Of a stretch of 64,000 nt of DNA, positions 16,186 to 23,741 are shown in pieces. The notes beneath the pieces were generated by a model. The model had not been told where the DNA came from. It did no database searches and saw only the letters and a program-made list of their open reading frames with translations. This stretch comes from Castellaniella sp. UBA6218. Lineage in GTDB: Bacteria > Pseudomonadota > Gammaproteobacteria > Burkholderiales > Burkholderiaceae_B. Location: contig DISE01000119.1 in NCBI GenBank assembly GCA_002421865.1, positions 1 through 64,000 of the forward strand. The letters are read 5' to 3'. Each line of letters starts with the position of its first letter. Position 1 is the stretch's first letter. The position numbers and the translations under genes are program-made.

Positions 16186-18998
16186 TGTTTCACCTGCAAT
16201 CCCTGGAACTGCTGCAGTGGGACTACTGCCAGCGCCTGACACTGCCCCTGGACGGCGCCATCATCACCGTGGCCGGCCCCAACGGTTCCGGCAAGACGAC
16301 ACTGCTCGACGCCATGCGCACCCTGCTGGGGCTGGACTGTTCGGGCGGACGCAACTACAAGACCTATGCCCGCCACGCCAATGCCGACACGACCTGGCTT
16401 CGGGCCGTGGTGGACAATCGGCCGCATGGTCGCCAGACCTCCAGCCGGCCGTTCGCGCGCAACCTGCTGTACGCGGATCAGGTGACCCTGGCCTGCCGCA
16501 TTGACCGCAACGGCGGCGACTGGCAGCGCCGCTACCTGATGGCCGATGGCGACGTGCCCATCGAGACCCTGATCGAAGCCCCCGACAAGGACTGGCTGGG
16601 CATCGAACACTGGCGCAAGCGCCTGGAGGGCGCCGGGCTGTCGCGCGCCATCGCCCGCGTGCTGGCCCTGGAACAGGGCCAGACCGACCGGCTGTGCGAA
16701 TACTCGCCCAAGGAACTGCTGCGCCTGGTCTTTGACGTATTCGGCGACCAGGAAGTGCTGGACCGCTACGAAGAAGCCCGCCGCCATCTGCGCGAACAGC
16801 AGGCCGAGGTCGAAGTGGCCGAACGCGAACTGGCGCACGGCCGCGCGCAACTGGCCGAACTCGAAGCCCGCGTCACCCAATACCGCCAGTACCGGATCAG
16901 GCTGCGCGAACGCGAAGAACTGGCGACCGAGGTCGTTCCGGTGCTGGAATGGCATGAAGATCGTCGCGGCGTCACGTCCGGCCTGAATGAGCTGCATCGC
17001 CAGCGCCTGCAGCACGCGACCCAGAAGCGCCAGCGCGCCCAGGATCAGGCCGAACTGCTGAGCCTGCTGGAAGCCCGGCAGGCCGCCCAGGATCGCGTCC
17101 AGGATCTGGAACGACAAAATGACGCGGCGCAAGCCGCCCTGCAGCAAGCCCGCGATGCCGAACGGCCGGTCGAGGATCTGGTCAAAGAGGCGGAGGAACT
17201 GCAAAAGCTGGCAGCCATCGAAGGCGACGCCGCCCAGTTGTCCGACCGTGTACGCGAACTGGAATCGCAGAAATCCGAACTGGACCGCCTCTGGCATGCG
17301 GCCAACGATCAACGCGCCCGGACCCAGTCCGCCCTGGACGGTCTGCGGGGCTGCCACCAGGCGCCACCGCCGCCTGAGGTCCAGCGTTTCCAGCGCACCC
17401 TGCGTCAGCAGGAGATCGGCCACCACCTGATGGCCGATGTCATCGAGATCACGGACGACGCCTGGCGCGACGCCGCCGAAGGCGTGCTGCGGGCCGCACG
17501 CTGGGTGGTGGTGCTGGACCACCCCGAGGACGAGGGCCGGGCCATGGCCCTGGCGGAAAAAGAGCGCTATCGCCATTATCTGGTGGCCGATGCGGAACGC
17601 GCGCCATCCGCCCCGCCCCCCGACAGCCTGCTGGCCGTCCTGCGCTTCACCGACACCGCGCCGGGCTGGCTGCTGCACCAGCTGGCACAGATCCGCCGGG
17701 TCGCGGACACCCAGGCCGGCGCCCGGGCGGGTGGCGAATGGATCACGCCCCAGGCCTACTGGCGCGACCGCCGGGGCGGACGCAGCGTCTGGGTCGACCC
17801 GTCCGGACACCAGTTCGGCGCCGCCGCACTGACCGCGCGCGCCGAAGCACTGCAAGGCCAACTGGCCCAGGTGGACGGACAACTGACGGAACTGGCCCAG
17901 CGGAAAAGAACGCTGCAACGCGAACTGGACGCGGCGCGCCGGGCCGGCGAAGGCCATCGCGCCGCCGAAGCGCTCATCCGGAACAGCGAGGCCTTCGAGC
18001 AGGCGCGCCAGCAATGGCCCACCCTGAAACAGGCCCGCATCGAAGCCGGCGAACGCTGGCAGGCCCTGCAGGAAGCGCATACCAAAGCGGTCGCCGGGCA
18101 GACCCGTGCGGAGAACCGCTACGAAAGCCTGCAGCGGCGCCTGTCCGAGACGGAAAAAGACGCCGAACGGGCCGAACGCGACTGGCAGGCGCGCCGCCGG
18201 GAGCTGCAGGGCCGTGCCGCGGCGTCGCAGGCGCTCAGACGGCGCTTCCCGGCGCACTGGATCACCGTCGACAAACGCCGCGCCCTGATCGAGCACTACC
18301 AGAACGCCACACAGGCCCGGCTGCGCGCCGAGAATCTCGAACGCGAACTGGCGGAAGGCCAATGGGAGATGGACGCCACCGTCGAAGAGAAACTGCTGCT
18401 GATGCAGGCCACGGCCGGCGACCAGGCGACCCGGCTGGAGACCTGCAAGGCGCGCAACGCGGCGGCCGCCACCGCCGTGTCCAACGCCCGCGAACGCTAT
18501 ATCGACGTGCTGCGCGCCACGGTGCGCCGCTACCGCAAGAACATCACCGACCTGGGCGCCCTGGCCGGCGTCGAGGTCGTCGCCGACCTGCCCCACCTGG
18601 ACAACGACGACACCGTGCTGCGCCAGGCCGAATTGAAAGTCAGCTTCAATTTCGACGGCAAGGGCCGCATCGGACTGAACGACGGCGAGGCCTCGGGCGG
18701 CCAGCAAGTGATCAAATCCCTGATCCTGCTGGTCGGCCTGCTCAAGGACGACGACATGTCCGGCGGCTTCGTCTTCATCGACGAGCCCTTCGCCCATCTG
18801 GACGTGCGCAACATCCAGCTGGTCGGCCATTTCCTGAAGTCCACCCGCGCCCAGTACGTGCTCACTACCCCGATCACGCACAACGTGGAAGTATTCGAGC
18901 CGGCCGACATCACCCTGGTCACGTCCAAGAAACCGCGCGACGCGCGCTGGGCGCCACCCATCGGTGTGCTGCAGCGGCGGGCAGAGGCGGCGGTCTGA
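16185..18998 (+). CDS. mksB: MksB/JetC-type SMC ATPase
   Basis: 937-residue SMC-like ATPase. Walker A GPNGSGKTT lies at residues 31-39. Two long Arg/Glu/Gln-rich coiled-coil arms (about 190-400 and 560-780) flank a globular hinge at about 405-560 (HHLMADVIEITDDAWRDA onward). The C-terminal head has signature ASGGQQ near 836 and Walker B VFIDEPFAHLDVRN near 863. Length and head sequences fit MksB/JetC, not canonical SMC (about 1170) or MukB (about 1480). With MksF and MksE it should form a DNA loop-extruding condensin for chromosome organisation or plasmid restriction. The TOPRIM nuclease partner (MksG/JetD) is absent; the next gene is rfbA. Confidence 0.9.
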   Translation: MFHLQSLELLQWDYCQRLTLPLDGAIITVAGPNGSGKTTLLDAMRTLLGLDCSGGRNYKTYARHANADTTWLRAVVDNRPHGRQTSSRPFARNLLYADQVTLACRIDRNGGDWQRRYLMADGDVPIETLIEAPDKDWLGIEHWRKRLEGAGLSRAIARVLALEQGQTDRLCEYSPKELLRLVFDVFGDQEVLDRYEEARRHLREQQAEVEVAERELAHGRAQLAELEARVTQYRQYRIRLREREELATEVVPVLEWHEDRRGVTSGLNELHRQRLQHATQKRQRAQDQAELLSLLEARQAAQDRVQDLERQNDAAQAALQQARDAERPVEDLVKEAEELQKLAAIEGDAAQLSDRVRELESQKSELDRLWHAANDQRARTQSALDGLRGCHQAPPPPEVQRFQRTLRQQEIGHHLMADVIEITDDAWRDAAEGVLRAARWVVVLDHPEDEGRAMALAEKERYRHYLVADAERAPSAPPPDSLLAVLRFTDTAPGWLLHQLAQIRRVADTQAGARAGGEWITPQAYWRDRRGGRSVWVDPSGHQFGAAALTARAEALQGQLAQVDGQLTELAQRKRTLQRELDAARRAGEGHRAAEALIRNSEAFEQARQQWPTLKQARIEAGERWQALQEAHTKAVAGQTRAENRYESLQRRLSETEKDAERAERDWQARRRELQGRAAASQALRRRFPAHWITVDKRRALIEHYQNATQARLRAENLERELAEGQWEMDATVEEKLLLMQATAGDQATRLETCKARNAAAATAVSNARERYIDVLRATVRRYRKNITDLGALAGVEVVADLPHLDNDDTVLRQAELKVSFNFDGKGRIGLNDGEASGGQQVIKSLILLVGLLKDDDMSGGFVFIDEPFAHLDVRNIQLVGHFLKSTRAQYVLTTPITHNVEVFEPADITLVTSKKPRDARWAPPIGVLQRRAEAAV

Positions 18999-19106
18999 AG
19001 CTCGCGTCATAGGGGCATCCACCCGAAAACCGCCGCCAGATCGCCGCATCGCCACGTGCCGTTCCCCGCTACACTGGCGGCTGGCCCAGATCACTCCGGA
19101 CGTTCC

Positions 19107-19985
19107 ATGAAAGGAATTATTCTCGCCGGCGGCTCCGGCACCCGGCTGCATCCGATCACGCGCGGCGTGTCCAAGCAACTGCTGCCCATCTACGACAAGC
19201 CGATGATCTATTATCCGCTGTCGGTGCTGATGCTGGCCGGCATCCGGGACGTGCTGGTGATCTCGACGCCCGACGACCTGCCGGGATTCAGGCGCCTGCT
19301 GGGCGACGGGTCGGACTTCGGCATCACCCTGTCCTATGCGCAGCAACCCTCGCCCGACGGGTTGGCGCAGGCCTTCCTGATCGGCGCGGACTTCATCGGG
19401 GACGACCGGGTCTGCCTCGTCCTGGGGGACAATATCTTCTACGGATACGGCTTCAGCGGGATGCTGCGCGAGGCCGCCCAGCGGGCCACGGGAGCCACGA
19501 TCTTCGGCTACCGGGTCGCGGACCCGCAGCGCTTCGGTGTGGTCGAGTTCGACGCTGGCGGGCGCGCCGTGTCGATCGAGGAAAAACCCGAGCGGCCAAA
19601 ATCCCCCTATGCCGTCACCGGCCTGTATTTCTACGACAACAACGTGGTGGACATCGCGCGCCGGGTGCGTCCCTCGGCGCGCGGCGAACTGGAAATCACC
19701 GACGTCAACAACGCCTACCTGCGGCGCGGCGACCTGCACGTCAAACTGCTGGGCCGGGGTTTCGCCTGGCTGGACACGGGCACGCACGAAAGCCTGCTGG
19801 ACGCGGGCACTTATGTGCAGACCATCGAACGCCGCCAGGGCCAGAAGGTCGCCTGCCTGGAAGAAATCGCCTTCAACAATGGCTGGCTGGACCGCGCAGG
19901 ACTGGAAGCGCGCGGCGCGCGGCTGGACAAGACGGACTACGGCCAATACTTGCTGGCACTGGCGCGCGAGGGCGCCGGGCGATGA
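19107..19985 (+). CDS. rfbA: Glucose-1-phosphate thymidylyltransferase
   Basis: 292-residue RmlA from the ATG at 19107 ([16 protein letters not shown]); the longer upstream frame is leader. It makes dTDP-glucose from glucose-1-phosphate and dTTP, the first step to dTDP-L-rhamnose. Motifs: nucleotide-binding GGSGTRLHP at 8-16, [27 protein letters not shown] and [12 protein letters not shown]. Its TGA overlaps the rfbC ATG. The other two pathway genes (rfbB dehydratase, rfbD reductase) are not in this window. Confidence 0.97.
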   Translation: MKGIILAGGSGTRLHPITRGVSKQLLPIYDKPMIYYPLSVLMLAGIRDVLVISTPDDLPGFRRLLGDGSDFGITLSYAQQPSPDGLAQAFLIGADFIGDDRVCLVLGDNIFYGYGFSGMLREAAQRATGATIFGYRVADPQRFGVVEFDAGGRAVSIEEKPERPKSPYAVTGLYFYDNNVVDIARRVRPSARGELEITDVNNAYLRRGDLHVKLLGRGFAWLDTGTHESLLDAGTYVQTIERRQGQKVACLEEIAFNNGWLDRAGLEARGARLDKTDYGQYLLALAREGAGR

Positions 19986-20530
19986 AGGTCATCGATACCG
20001 CCCTGCCCGGCGTGCGCATCATCGAACCCCGGGTCTTCGGCGACGCGCGCGGCTGGTTCCTGGAATCGTTCAGCGCCCGCCGTTACCGCCTGGAAGCCGG
20101 CATCGATCTGGATTTCGTGCAGGACAATGTTTCGCGCTCCACGCGCGGCGTGCTGCGCGGACTGCATTTCCAGCGAGCACGGCCGCAGGGCAAACTGATC
20201 CAGGTGATCGAAGGCGCCGTCTTCGACGTGGCCGTGGACATCGATCCCCGGTCCGCCACCTACGGACGACACGTGGCGGTGGAACTGTCGGCCGAGAACC
20301 ACCGCCAGATCTGGATCCCGCCCGGCTACGCGCACGGCTTCTGCGTCACCAGCCAGGTCGCGACCTTTCAGTACAAGTGCACGGACTACTACGATCCGGC
20401 CGACGAGGGCGGCCTGGCCTGGAACTGCCCTGATCTGGCGATCCCCTGGCCGATCGATTCCCCCATCCTGTCGGACAAGGACCGGCGGCACCCGGGGCTG
20501 AAGGCCTGGGCGCGGACGCAGGTCCGCTGA
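19982..20530 (+). CDS. rfbC: dTDP-4-dehydrorhamnose 3,5-epimerase
   Basis: 182-residue cupin-type RmlC. It shows [12 protein letters not shown], the [20 protein letters not shown] segment (read as two motifs: substrate Arg residues and the catalytic His of LRGLHFQ), [19 protein letters not shown] and YKCTDYYDP with the catalytic Tyr region. It epimerises dTDP-4-keto-6-deoxyglucose on the way to dTDP-L-rhamnose for LPS or other glycans. It overlaps rfbA by 4 nt (ATGA). Confidence 0.97.
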   Translation: MKVIDTALPGVRIIEPRVFGDARGWFLESFSARRYRLEAGIDLDFVQDNVSRSTRGVLRGLHFQRARPQGKLIQVIEGAVFDVAVDIDPRSATYGRHVAVELSAENHRQIWIPPGYAHGFCVTSQVATFQYKCTDYYDPADEGGLAWNCPDLAIPWPIDSPILSDKDRRHPGLKAWARTQVR

Positions 20531-20553
20531 ACCGGCCGCCTTTTTTTACCGCG

Positions 20554-20596
20554 TACAATTGAGTCCCCTCTGATTGGAGGCCCTCTGAATCAGAGG
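20554..20596 (+). promoter_or_regulatory. rdgC leader: TACAAT -10-like element and inverted repeat
   Basis: TACAAT (20554-20559) is a good -10 hexamer without a clear -35. Directly downstream is a perfect 9-bp inverted repeat CCTCTGATT/AATCAGAGG (20567-20575 and 20588-20596, 12-nt spacer), 50 nt before the rdgC start. It could form a hairpin near the 5' end of the mRNA or serve as an operator. A T7 tract at 20541-20547 just before it may help terminate rfbC. Confidence 0.4.
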
Positions 20597-20646
20597 TTCC
20601 TCCCGTCCCGTTTTCACCGCCGCCCGCCGGCCCGCTCGACAAGACC

Positions 20647-21552
20647 ATGTGGTTCAAGAATCTCAAACTCTACCGTCTCGCCCCCAACGTTTCCCTGACC
20701 GCCGCCGACCTTGAAGCGGCCCTGGAGCCCCTCGCCTTCCAGCCTGGCGGCAGCCAGGACAGCCAGGTATCGGGGTGGCTTCCCCCGCGTGAAGGCAGCG
20801 GTCTGGCCTATGCCCAGCACGGTCAGATCCTGCTGCGCCTGCAGACGGAAAAGAAACTGCTGCCGGCCACGGTCGTGAACCAGGCCAGCCGCGCGCGCGC
20901 CCTGCAGATGGAAGAGCAGCAGGGCTACAAGCCCGGACGCAAGCAGATGAAGGAAATCAAGGAGCAGATGACGATGGAGCTGCTGCCGCGCGCCTTCGTC
21001 ATCGCCCACGACACCCGCGTCTGGATCGATACCGTGAACCGCTGGGTGGCCATCGACGCCGCCGCCACCGCGCGCAGCGACGAAGTCCTGGGCCTGCTGG
21101 CCAAGACCCTCACCCCCTTCCCCATCGTGCCGCTGCACGTGGAGATGTCGCCCGGTGCCGCCATGACGCTGTGGCTGTCCGAGGACGAGGCGCCGGCCGG
21201 CTTCACCATCGACCAGGACACGGAGCTGCGCTCCACCGGCGAGTCGCGCGCCACCGTGCGCTACGTGCGCCAGACGGTCGAGCTGGACGAAGTCCGCCGC
21301 CACGTCCAGGCCGGCAAGCAATGCACGCGCCTGGCCATGACCTGGAATGACCGGGTTTCCTTCGTGCTGACCGAGAACCTGGACATCAAGCGCGTCGCGC
21401 CTCTGGACGTGCTGAAGGAACACCAGGACGCCCAGGCCGCCAACGAGGCCGAGCAGTTCGAGGCCGACTTCGCCCTGATGGCGGGCGAACTGGCGCGCAT
21501 GCTGGACGACCTGGTGGCGGCCCTGGGTGGAGAGCGTCGGGACGCGAAGTAA
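20647..21552 (+). CDS. rdgC: Recombination-associated protein RdgC
   Basis: 301-residue nucleoid-associated protein that forms a ring around double-stranded DNA and antagonises RecA filament formation; about the same length as E. coli RdgC (303). Typical opening [12 protein letters not shown], the SGWLPPR and [12 protein letters not shown] segments, and the Lys-rich [16 protein letters not shown] stretch. Alone in its transcription unit, convergent with pyrB. Confidence 0.95.
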   Translation: MWFKNLKLYRLAPNVSLTAADLEAALEPLAFQPGGSQDSQVSGWLPPREGSGLAYAQHGQILLRLQTEKKLLPATVVNQASRARALQMEEQQGYKPGRKQMKEIKEQMTMELLPRAFVIAHDTRVWIDTVNRWVAIDAAATARSDEVLGLLAKTLTPFPIVPLHVEMSPGAAMTLWLSEDEAPAGFTIDQDTELRSTGESRATVRYVRQTVELDEVRRHVQAGKQCTRLAMTWNDRVSFVLTENLDIKRVAPLDVLKEHQDAQAANEAEQFEADFALMAGELARMLDDLVAALGGERRDAK

Positions 21553-21656
21553 TCCCGGCGAGCGCGCCGGACCGGCTTGCCGCTGTCCGATGACGCCCGG
21601 TGCCACCCGCAGGCACATCCCGGGCGGTGGCCTGGTGTCCGCCGCCCTTCCCCCGA

Positions 21657-22949
21657 TCAGTCGATCCCGTGGAACACGCTGTCGTCCGGCCCGATGTGGG
21701 ACGGCGGCGCCCAGGTGACGTCACGCAACGAATGCTGCACCAGGCCCTCCACCCCCATCAGCACGGCGAAGATCGCCATGCGCACCGGAATGCCATTGTC
21801 CGTCTGGCGGAAGATCGCCAGGCGCGGGTCATGGTTCAGGTCGGTGCCGAGGTCATTGGCGCCTTCGCGGCTGTCGCGCGGCAAGGGGTGCATGACGATG
21901 GTGTCCGGGCCGCAGCAGGCGTCCACGATGGCCTTGTTGACCTGGAAATCGGCCGTATAGCCTTCCAGACTCTCGCCGGCAAAGCGCTCTTTCTGTACCC
22001 GGGTGGCGTAGACCACGTCGGCGCCCTTCAGGCCCGCCGCCAGATCGTGGGTCTGTTCGACGACATGGCCGTTGCGGCTGGCCTGGTCCAGCAGGTATTC
22101 CGGCATCTCCAGGCCCGGTGGCGAGACCAGGGTGAATTTCATGCCGCGATACAGGGCCAGCAGCTTGATCAATGAATGCACCGTGCGGCCATATTTCAGA
22201 TCGCCGGCCATGACGATGTGCGCCCCGTCCAGCAATTTTCCCAGGCGCGAGAATTCCGTGAGGATGGTATAGAGATCCAGCAGCGCCTGGCTGGGGTGTT
22301 CTCCCGCGCCGTCGCCGCCGTTGACCACGGGAATGTTGGTGGCGGCGGCGAATTCGGCCACCGAGCCCTTTTCCGGGTGCCGGATCACCATGGCATCCAC
22401 GTAGCCGCTCATCACACGGCTGGTGTCGTAGATGGACTCGCCCTTGGCCATGGACGAGAAAGTGAAGCCGGTGGTGTCGCACACCGAGCCGCCCAGGCGG
22501 CAGAAGGCCGCGCCGAAGCTGACCCGCGTGCGCGTGCTGGCCTCGAAGAACAGATTGCCCAGCACCGCGCCCTCCAGGACGCGGGAGACCTTGCGCCGGC
22601 GCGCGATGGGCTGCATCAAATCGGCCACGCGGAACAGCTCCTCGACCGATTCCCGCGTGAATTGGTCCACCGACAGAAGCTGATGCTTGTTGTTGATGGC
22701 GATCCGGTCGCGCAGGGGGCCGGACTGTGCGCTTTGCGCGTATTTTTCCATCAGCGCGCTGTTCTCCACGATCTCGGTGACGAAACGGGAGACGACTTCC
22801 GGCATGGCGCGGGCTTCCTGGGAGCCTTCCGGCAGCAGCCAGGTATCCAGGGCGCGGCGCTTGACCCCGATACGGGCCGCGAACACGTCGCGGGTCAGGT
22901 TCAGGCGGCGCATCGCGTCGCGCAGGAAGACTTGCTGGGAAATCGCCAT
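21657..22949 (-). CDS. pyrB: Aspartate carbamoyltransferase with HTH-like N-terminal extension
   Basis: 430-residue ATCase, catalysing carbamoyl phosphate plus aspartate to carbamoyl-aspartate in pyrimidine synthesis. Active-site motifs: FFEASTRTRVSF (STRTR at 138-142), HPSQALLDLYTI, and MHPLPRD near the end. E. coli PyrB has 311 residues; here about 95 extra residues precede the enzyme. Residues 5-60 (VFLRDAMRRLNLTRDVFAARI, then GVKRRALDTWLLP) read like a Cro/XRE-type helix-turn-helix. Long ATCases of this kind occur in Burkholderiales. Start supported by a GGAG 10 nt upstream. No pyrI or pyrC adjoins it. Confidence 0.93.
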   Translation of the reverse strand: MAISQQVFLRDAMRRLNLTRDVFAARIGVKRRALDTWLLPEGSQEARAMPEVVSRFVTEIVENSALMEKYAQSAQSGPLRDRIAINNKHQLLSVDQFTRESVEELFRVADLMQPIARRRKVSRVLEGAVLGNLFFEASTRTRVSFGAAFCRLGGSVCDTTGFTFSSMAKGESIYDTSRVMSGYVDAMVIRHPEKGSVAEFAAATNIPVVNGGDGAGEHPSQALLDLYTILTEFSRLGKLLDGAHIVMAGDLKYGRTVHSLIKLLALYRGMKFTLVSPPGLEMPEYLLDQASRNGHVVEQTHDLAAGLKGADVVYATRVQKERFAGESLEGYTADFQVNKAIVDACCGPDTIVMHPLPRDSREGANDLGTDLNHDPRLAIFRQTDNGIPVRMAIFAVLMGVEGLVQHSLRDVTWAPPSHIGPDDSVFHGID

Positions 22950-23092
22950 GACCGGCTCCTATATACGCAATGCGTAGATTTTCACCGATCAAACGAAATT
23001 CGGGCAAGCGGAATTTTCAGCGCCCAGCCGGGCGCGTCGAAAAAACAACGGCGGCGGCCCGCCCCGCAAGCGGGGCGTGTGATTTCCCGGCC

Positions 23093-23716
23093 TCAGAACG
23101 CGCCCATGGGCGCGGCGTCCACCCCGGCCACCGAGCGCGCGGCCAGCTCGGCATTGTGGGCGGAGCCCACACCGAAGGCGAGCTGTTGCTGGGTGATCGG
23201 CGCGGCATACCCCGGCGCGGCCAGCATGGTATGGCCCACGACCAGAGCCAGACGCAGGCCCGGGTTGGCCGCCGTGGCCTCGCGCAGCTTGCGCAGGCCC
23301 TCGTCACCCAGGATCAGCACCAGCACGCCATCGCCTTTCTGGTCGGTCGCCGACTGGATGCCGATCAGGTCGCTGCGATCAATGACCGCCATCGGCCGCA
23401 CGTACAGCATGCCGGACGGTTTCAAGGGCACTGGCGTCCAGTCGGGCCGGGACCGGGTGTCGGCCAGAAACACCCGCAGATCAAGCGCCTGCCGGTTTTC
23501 GACGATGGCGTGCGGGGCCCCGACCGCCTGTGTCTGCGCTTGAGCCGATACGGTGGCAAGGGTGTCCGCCTTTTCCTTTCCGCCCTTAGCGCCGGGCAAG
23601 GTCTGGCAGCCGACCAGGGCCACCGCCATCGCGCCCACCACCGAGCCCATCACCCATCGTATGCACCCAGCCTGCCGATTGCGCATTCCTCGTTTCCTTT
23701 TCATTCTGTTCATCAT
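23093..23716 (-). CDS. Putative lipoprotein with SecD-P1-head-like domain
   Basis: 207-residue protein with a type-II signal peptide: basic n-region, hydrophobic WVMGSVVGAMAVALVGC, lipobox LVGC with the modifiable Cys near residue 37. The mature part (LDLRVFLADTRSRPDWTPV, LYVRPMAVIDRSDLIGIQSA, then GLRKLREATAANPGLRLALV and GSAHNAELAARSVAG) resembles the P1 head subdomain of SecD found in stand-alone lipoproteins. Role unknown. Several start codons are possible (23716, 23713, 23704, 23686); all keep the signal peptide. It lies 25 nt downstream of pbpC on the same strand, so it may be the last gene of that operon. Confidence 0.75.
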   Translation of the reverse strand: MMNRMKRKRGMRNRQAGCIRWVMGSVVGAMAVALVGCQTLPGAKGGKEKADTLATVSAQAQTQAVGAPHAIVENRQALDLRVFLADTRSRPDWTPVPLKPSGMLYVRPMAVIDRSDLIGIQSATDQKGDGVLVLILGDEGLRKLREATAANPGLRLALVVGHTMLAAPGYAAPITQQQLAFGVGSAHNAELAARSVAGVDAAPMGAF

Positions 23717-23741
23717 CTCATGATGGCCTATTCAGCCGTAA

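Noticed and set aside
18999..19106. A hidden or truncated mksG/jetD gene after mksB
   Set aside because: The 108-bp gap is too small and no TOPRIM-like sequence is seen in the following genes.
16080..19946. 1288-codon open frame on the minus strand across mksB and rfbA
   Set aside because: Low-complexity composition and no motif; it spans two well-supported genes on the other strand.
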